The position numbers and the translations under genes were made by a program. Source: Myroides profundi (GTDB taxonomy: Bacteria; Bacteroidota; Bacteroidia; Flavobacteriales; Flavobacteriaceae). Taken from it: a stretch of 64,000 nt of DNA. This document shows, piece after piece, positions 62,524 through 64,000 of the stretch. Under the pieces are notes generated by a model, which saw nothing but the letters and a program-made list of their open reading frames with translations, did not search any database and was not told the origin of the DNA. The stretch is from NCBI RefSeq assembly GCF_000833025.1, contig NZ_CP010817.1, positions 1,984,001-2,048,000 of the forward strand. Direction: 5' to 3'. Numbering within the stretch: the first letter of the stretch is position 1; each line of letters opens with the position of its first letter.

Positions 62524-62855
62524 TTTTTCATTTTTTCATTTTTTGTTAAATCAAACATAGTACAATAAAATAATATTTTGTTATATTTTTTTATGTCAAT
62601 TAAACATAATAGACAAAGTAGTAATTGTTGATGCTTGTGTACAAGCTAGAAGTGTTATATGGATTTTATGTTATTAGCAAAAACTTTTAAGACACAAAAG
62701 AATGTTTTAAAATCTAAAAATAGAACATTAGAGGAACAGCAATAGATAACAGAAGTAGCTAATAAGGCTTTTTTTAAATTCAAATATACCATCACTTACT
62801 ATAAAAAATGTAAATAAACTACAATCCAATTTTTTCATTTATAATGAGAAATAAA
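62524..62855. other. Spacer with degenerate coding relics
   Basis: No intact gene. A short frame near 62710-62820 reads KNRTLEEQQ-stop-ITEVANKAFFKFKYTITYYKKCK, resembling a relic. Low-complexity ATTTTTTC repeats lie just before the paralogue start. Confidence 0.45.
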
Positions 62856-62882
62856 AAAAGCCTAGAATATATCTAGGCTTTT
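62856..62882. terminator. Terminator after the lpd gene
   Basis: AAAAGCCTAGA (62856-62866) and TCTAGGCTTTT (62872-62882) form an 11-bp stem. On the minus strand it lies 24 bases beyond the lpd stop and is followed by a T run. Confidence 0.85.
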
Positions 62883-62905
62883 CTATGTATTTCAGTATAA
62901 TTAGA

Positions 62906-64000
62906 TTATACGTGTAATGCTCTGTTATCAGTTGCAGCTAACGCAGCTTCTTTAATAGCTTCTGCGAAAGTAGGGTGAGCGTGAGACATTCTAGAGATAT
63001 CCTCTGCAGATGCTCTGTACTCCATAGCTACTACTGCTTCAGCGATTAAGTCTGCAGCACGAGCTCCTACCATGTGTATTCCTAATACTTCGTCAGTATT
63101 TTTATCAGCTAAGATTTTAACTAATCCATCTGTTTCAGCACTTGCTCTTGCACGTCCTAAAGCTTTGAATGGGAAGCTACCAGCTTTGTAATCAATTCCT
63201 TCAGCTTTTAATTGCTCTTCTGTTTTTCCAACAGCTGCAACTTCTGGCCAAGTGTAAACTACACCAGGAATTAAGTTATAGTCAATATGAGGTCTTTGTC
63301 CTGCTAAGAACTCAGCTACCATTACTCCTTCTTCTTCAGCTTTATGAGCTAACATAGCACCACGTACTACGTCACCGATAGCGTAGATATTAGAAGCAGA
63401 AGTTTGTAAATGATCATTTACCTCTACTTGTCCTCTATCTGTTAATTTAACTCCAGCTTTGTCAGCGTTTAATCCATCAGTATATGGACGACGACCTACA
63501 GCTACTAAAGTGTAATCTCCTTCTAGAGTCACTAATTCTCCTTTTTTATCTTCTGCAGTTACTGTTACTACATCTCCTTCACGCACTACTCCTTGTACTT
63601 TGTGAGAAGTATAGAACTTCATACCTGCTTTTTTAAGCACTTTAGTTAATTCTTTAGATACAGCGCTATCCATTGTAGGTAATACTCTATCAGCATACTC
63701 TACTACAGATACTTTAGATCCTAATCTCATGTATACTTGACCTAATTCAAGACCGATAACACCACCACCGATTACGATTAAGTGTTTAGGTACCTCAGGA
63801 AGTTTTAAAGCTTCTGTTGAAGTAATTACTCTTTCTTTATCTAAAGTAATGAATGGTAAAGTAGATGGTTTAGATCCTGTAGCAATAATACTATGTTTAG
63901 CTTCGAATGTTTCTACACTTCCGTCTGCTTTAGTTACATTGATAGTAGTTGCGTTCTCAAATGATCCAACTCCTTCAAAAACAGTAATCTTGTTCTTGTC
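62906..64000 (-). CDS. lpdA: Dihydrolipoyl dehydrogenase (5' part outside the window)
   Basis: The C-terminal 364 residues of the E3 flavoprotein are present; the frame is open to the right edge. The part seen starts in the FAD domain (DKNKITVFEGVGSF), then IIATGSKPSTLPFI, IVIGGGVIGLELGQVYMRLGSKVSVVEY (NAD-binding GxGxxG), ASNIYAIGDVVRGAMLAHKAEEEG (FAD-binding Asp) and the active-site base region HAHPTFAEAIKEAAL (His-Pro-Thr, Glu). It recycles lipoamide in 2-oxoacid dehydrogenase complexes. The redox disulphide (CxxxxC) lies outside the window. Confidence 0.94.
   Translation of the reverse strand, partial: DKNKITVFEGVGSFENATTINVTKADGSVETFEAKHSIIATGSKPSTLPFITLDKERVITSTEALKLPEVPKHLIVIGGGVIGLELGQVYMRLGSKVSVVEYADRVLPTMDSAVSKELTKVLKKAGMKFYTSHKVQGVVREGDVVTVTAEDKKGELVTLEGDYTLVAVGRRPYTDGLNADKAGVKLTDRGQVEVNDHLQTSASNIYAIGDVVRGAMLAHKAEEEGVMVAEFLAGQRPHIDYNLIPGVVYTWPEVAAVGKTEEQLKAEGIDYKAGSFPFKALGRARASAETDGLVKILADKNTDEVLGIHMVGARAADLIAEAVVAMEYRASAEDISRMSHAHPTFAEAIKEAALAATDNRALHV

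Overview
The window looks like chromosomal DNA from a low-GC member of the Bacteroidota, most likely a Flavobacteriaceae genome in the Myroides/Flavobacterium range. The evidence is the strong AT richness, the absence of clear Shine-Dalgarno sequences, several TAnnTTTG -7 boxes typical of Flavobacteriia, a menaquinone pathway (menA, menB, menC), a meso-type polyamine block (arginine decarboxylase plus deoxyhypusine-synthase-like enzyme), and Bacteroidota-style split ParE/ParC. The genus is inference. I see no tRNA, rRNA, CRISPR array or intact mobile element.

Layout. 1-3.1 kb: end of an unknown gene, then a TPR histidine kinase and its NarL-type regulator. 3.1-8.6 kb: serine hydrolase, HD-type hydrolase, S9 peptidase and an SDR, with two copies of a 150-bp repeat with inverted ends. 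8.7-12.7 kb: small metabolic and unknown genes, a GNAT enzyme and a Crp/Fnr regulator. 12.9-20.6 kb: MFS exporter with divergent AraC regulator, then a three-gene CzcCBA/CusCBA-like RND efflux operon. 21.4-29.4 kb: CI-like repressor, uracil-DNA glycosylase, porin, proline dehydrogenase, a membrane LuxR regulator and a large cysteine-rich TIM-barrel-like protein of unknown function. 30-36 kb: a frameshifted arginase-family gene, a RelE/ParE toxin-antitoxin pair, aroB, and the speA/DHS-like polyamine genes behind a long leader. 36.4-44.1 kb: ychF, a YihY membrane protein, and a parE-parC-pldA cluster. 44.2-51 kb: DMT transporter with divergent AraC regulator, and menA-hydrolase-menC plus menB. 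51-55.2 kb: C1 peptidase, serine hydrolase, nitronate monooxygenase-like enzyme and a double GNAT protein. 55.2-60.8 kb (minus strand): a tight run HipA-like kinase, DUF3037, KtrB, KtrA, YgiD, preceded by tag and a membrane protein. 60.9-62.8 kb: debris (IS transposase remnant, gene fragments, two paralogous secreted proteins). 62.9-64 kb: 3' part of dihydrolipoyl dehydrogenase.

The most interesting material is not protein-coding. A free-standing region at about 27270-27486 is tiled almost completely with perfect hairpins and ends in a strong intrinsic terminator, as expected of an unannotated small RNA. The roughly 310-nt leader of speA holds nested complementary segments and short ORFs. A 100-bp stretch after the first repeat copy (3381-3476) can fold into nested helices with a possible pseudoknot. 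Two repeat families (150-bp and TTCGGAA-type) carry conserved inverted ends, one with a compensatory base change between copies.
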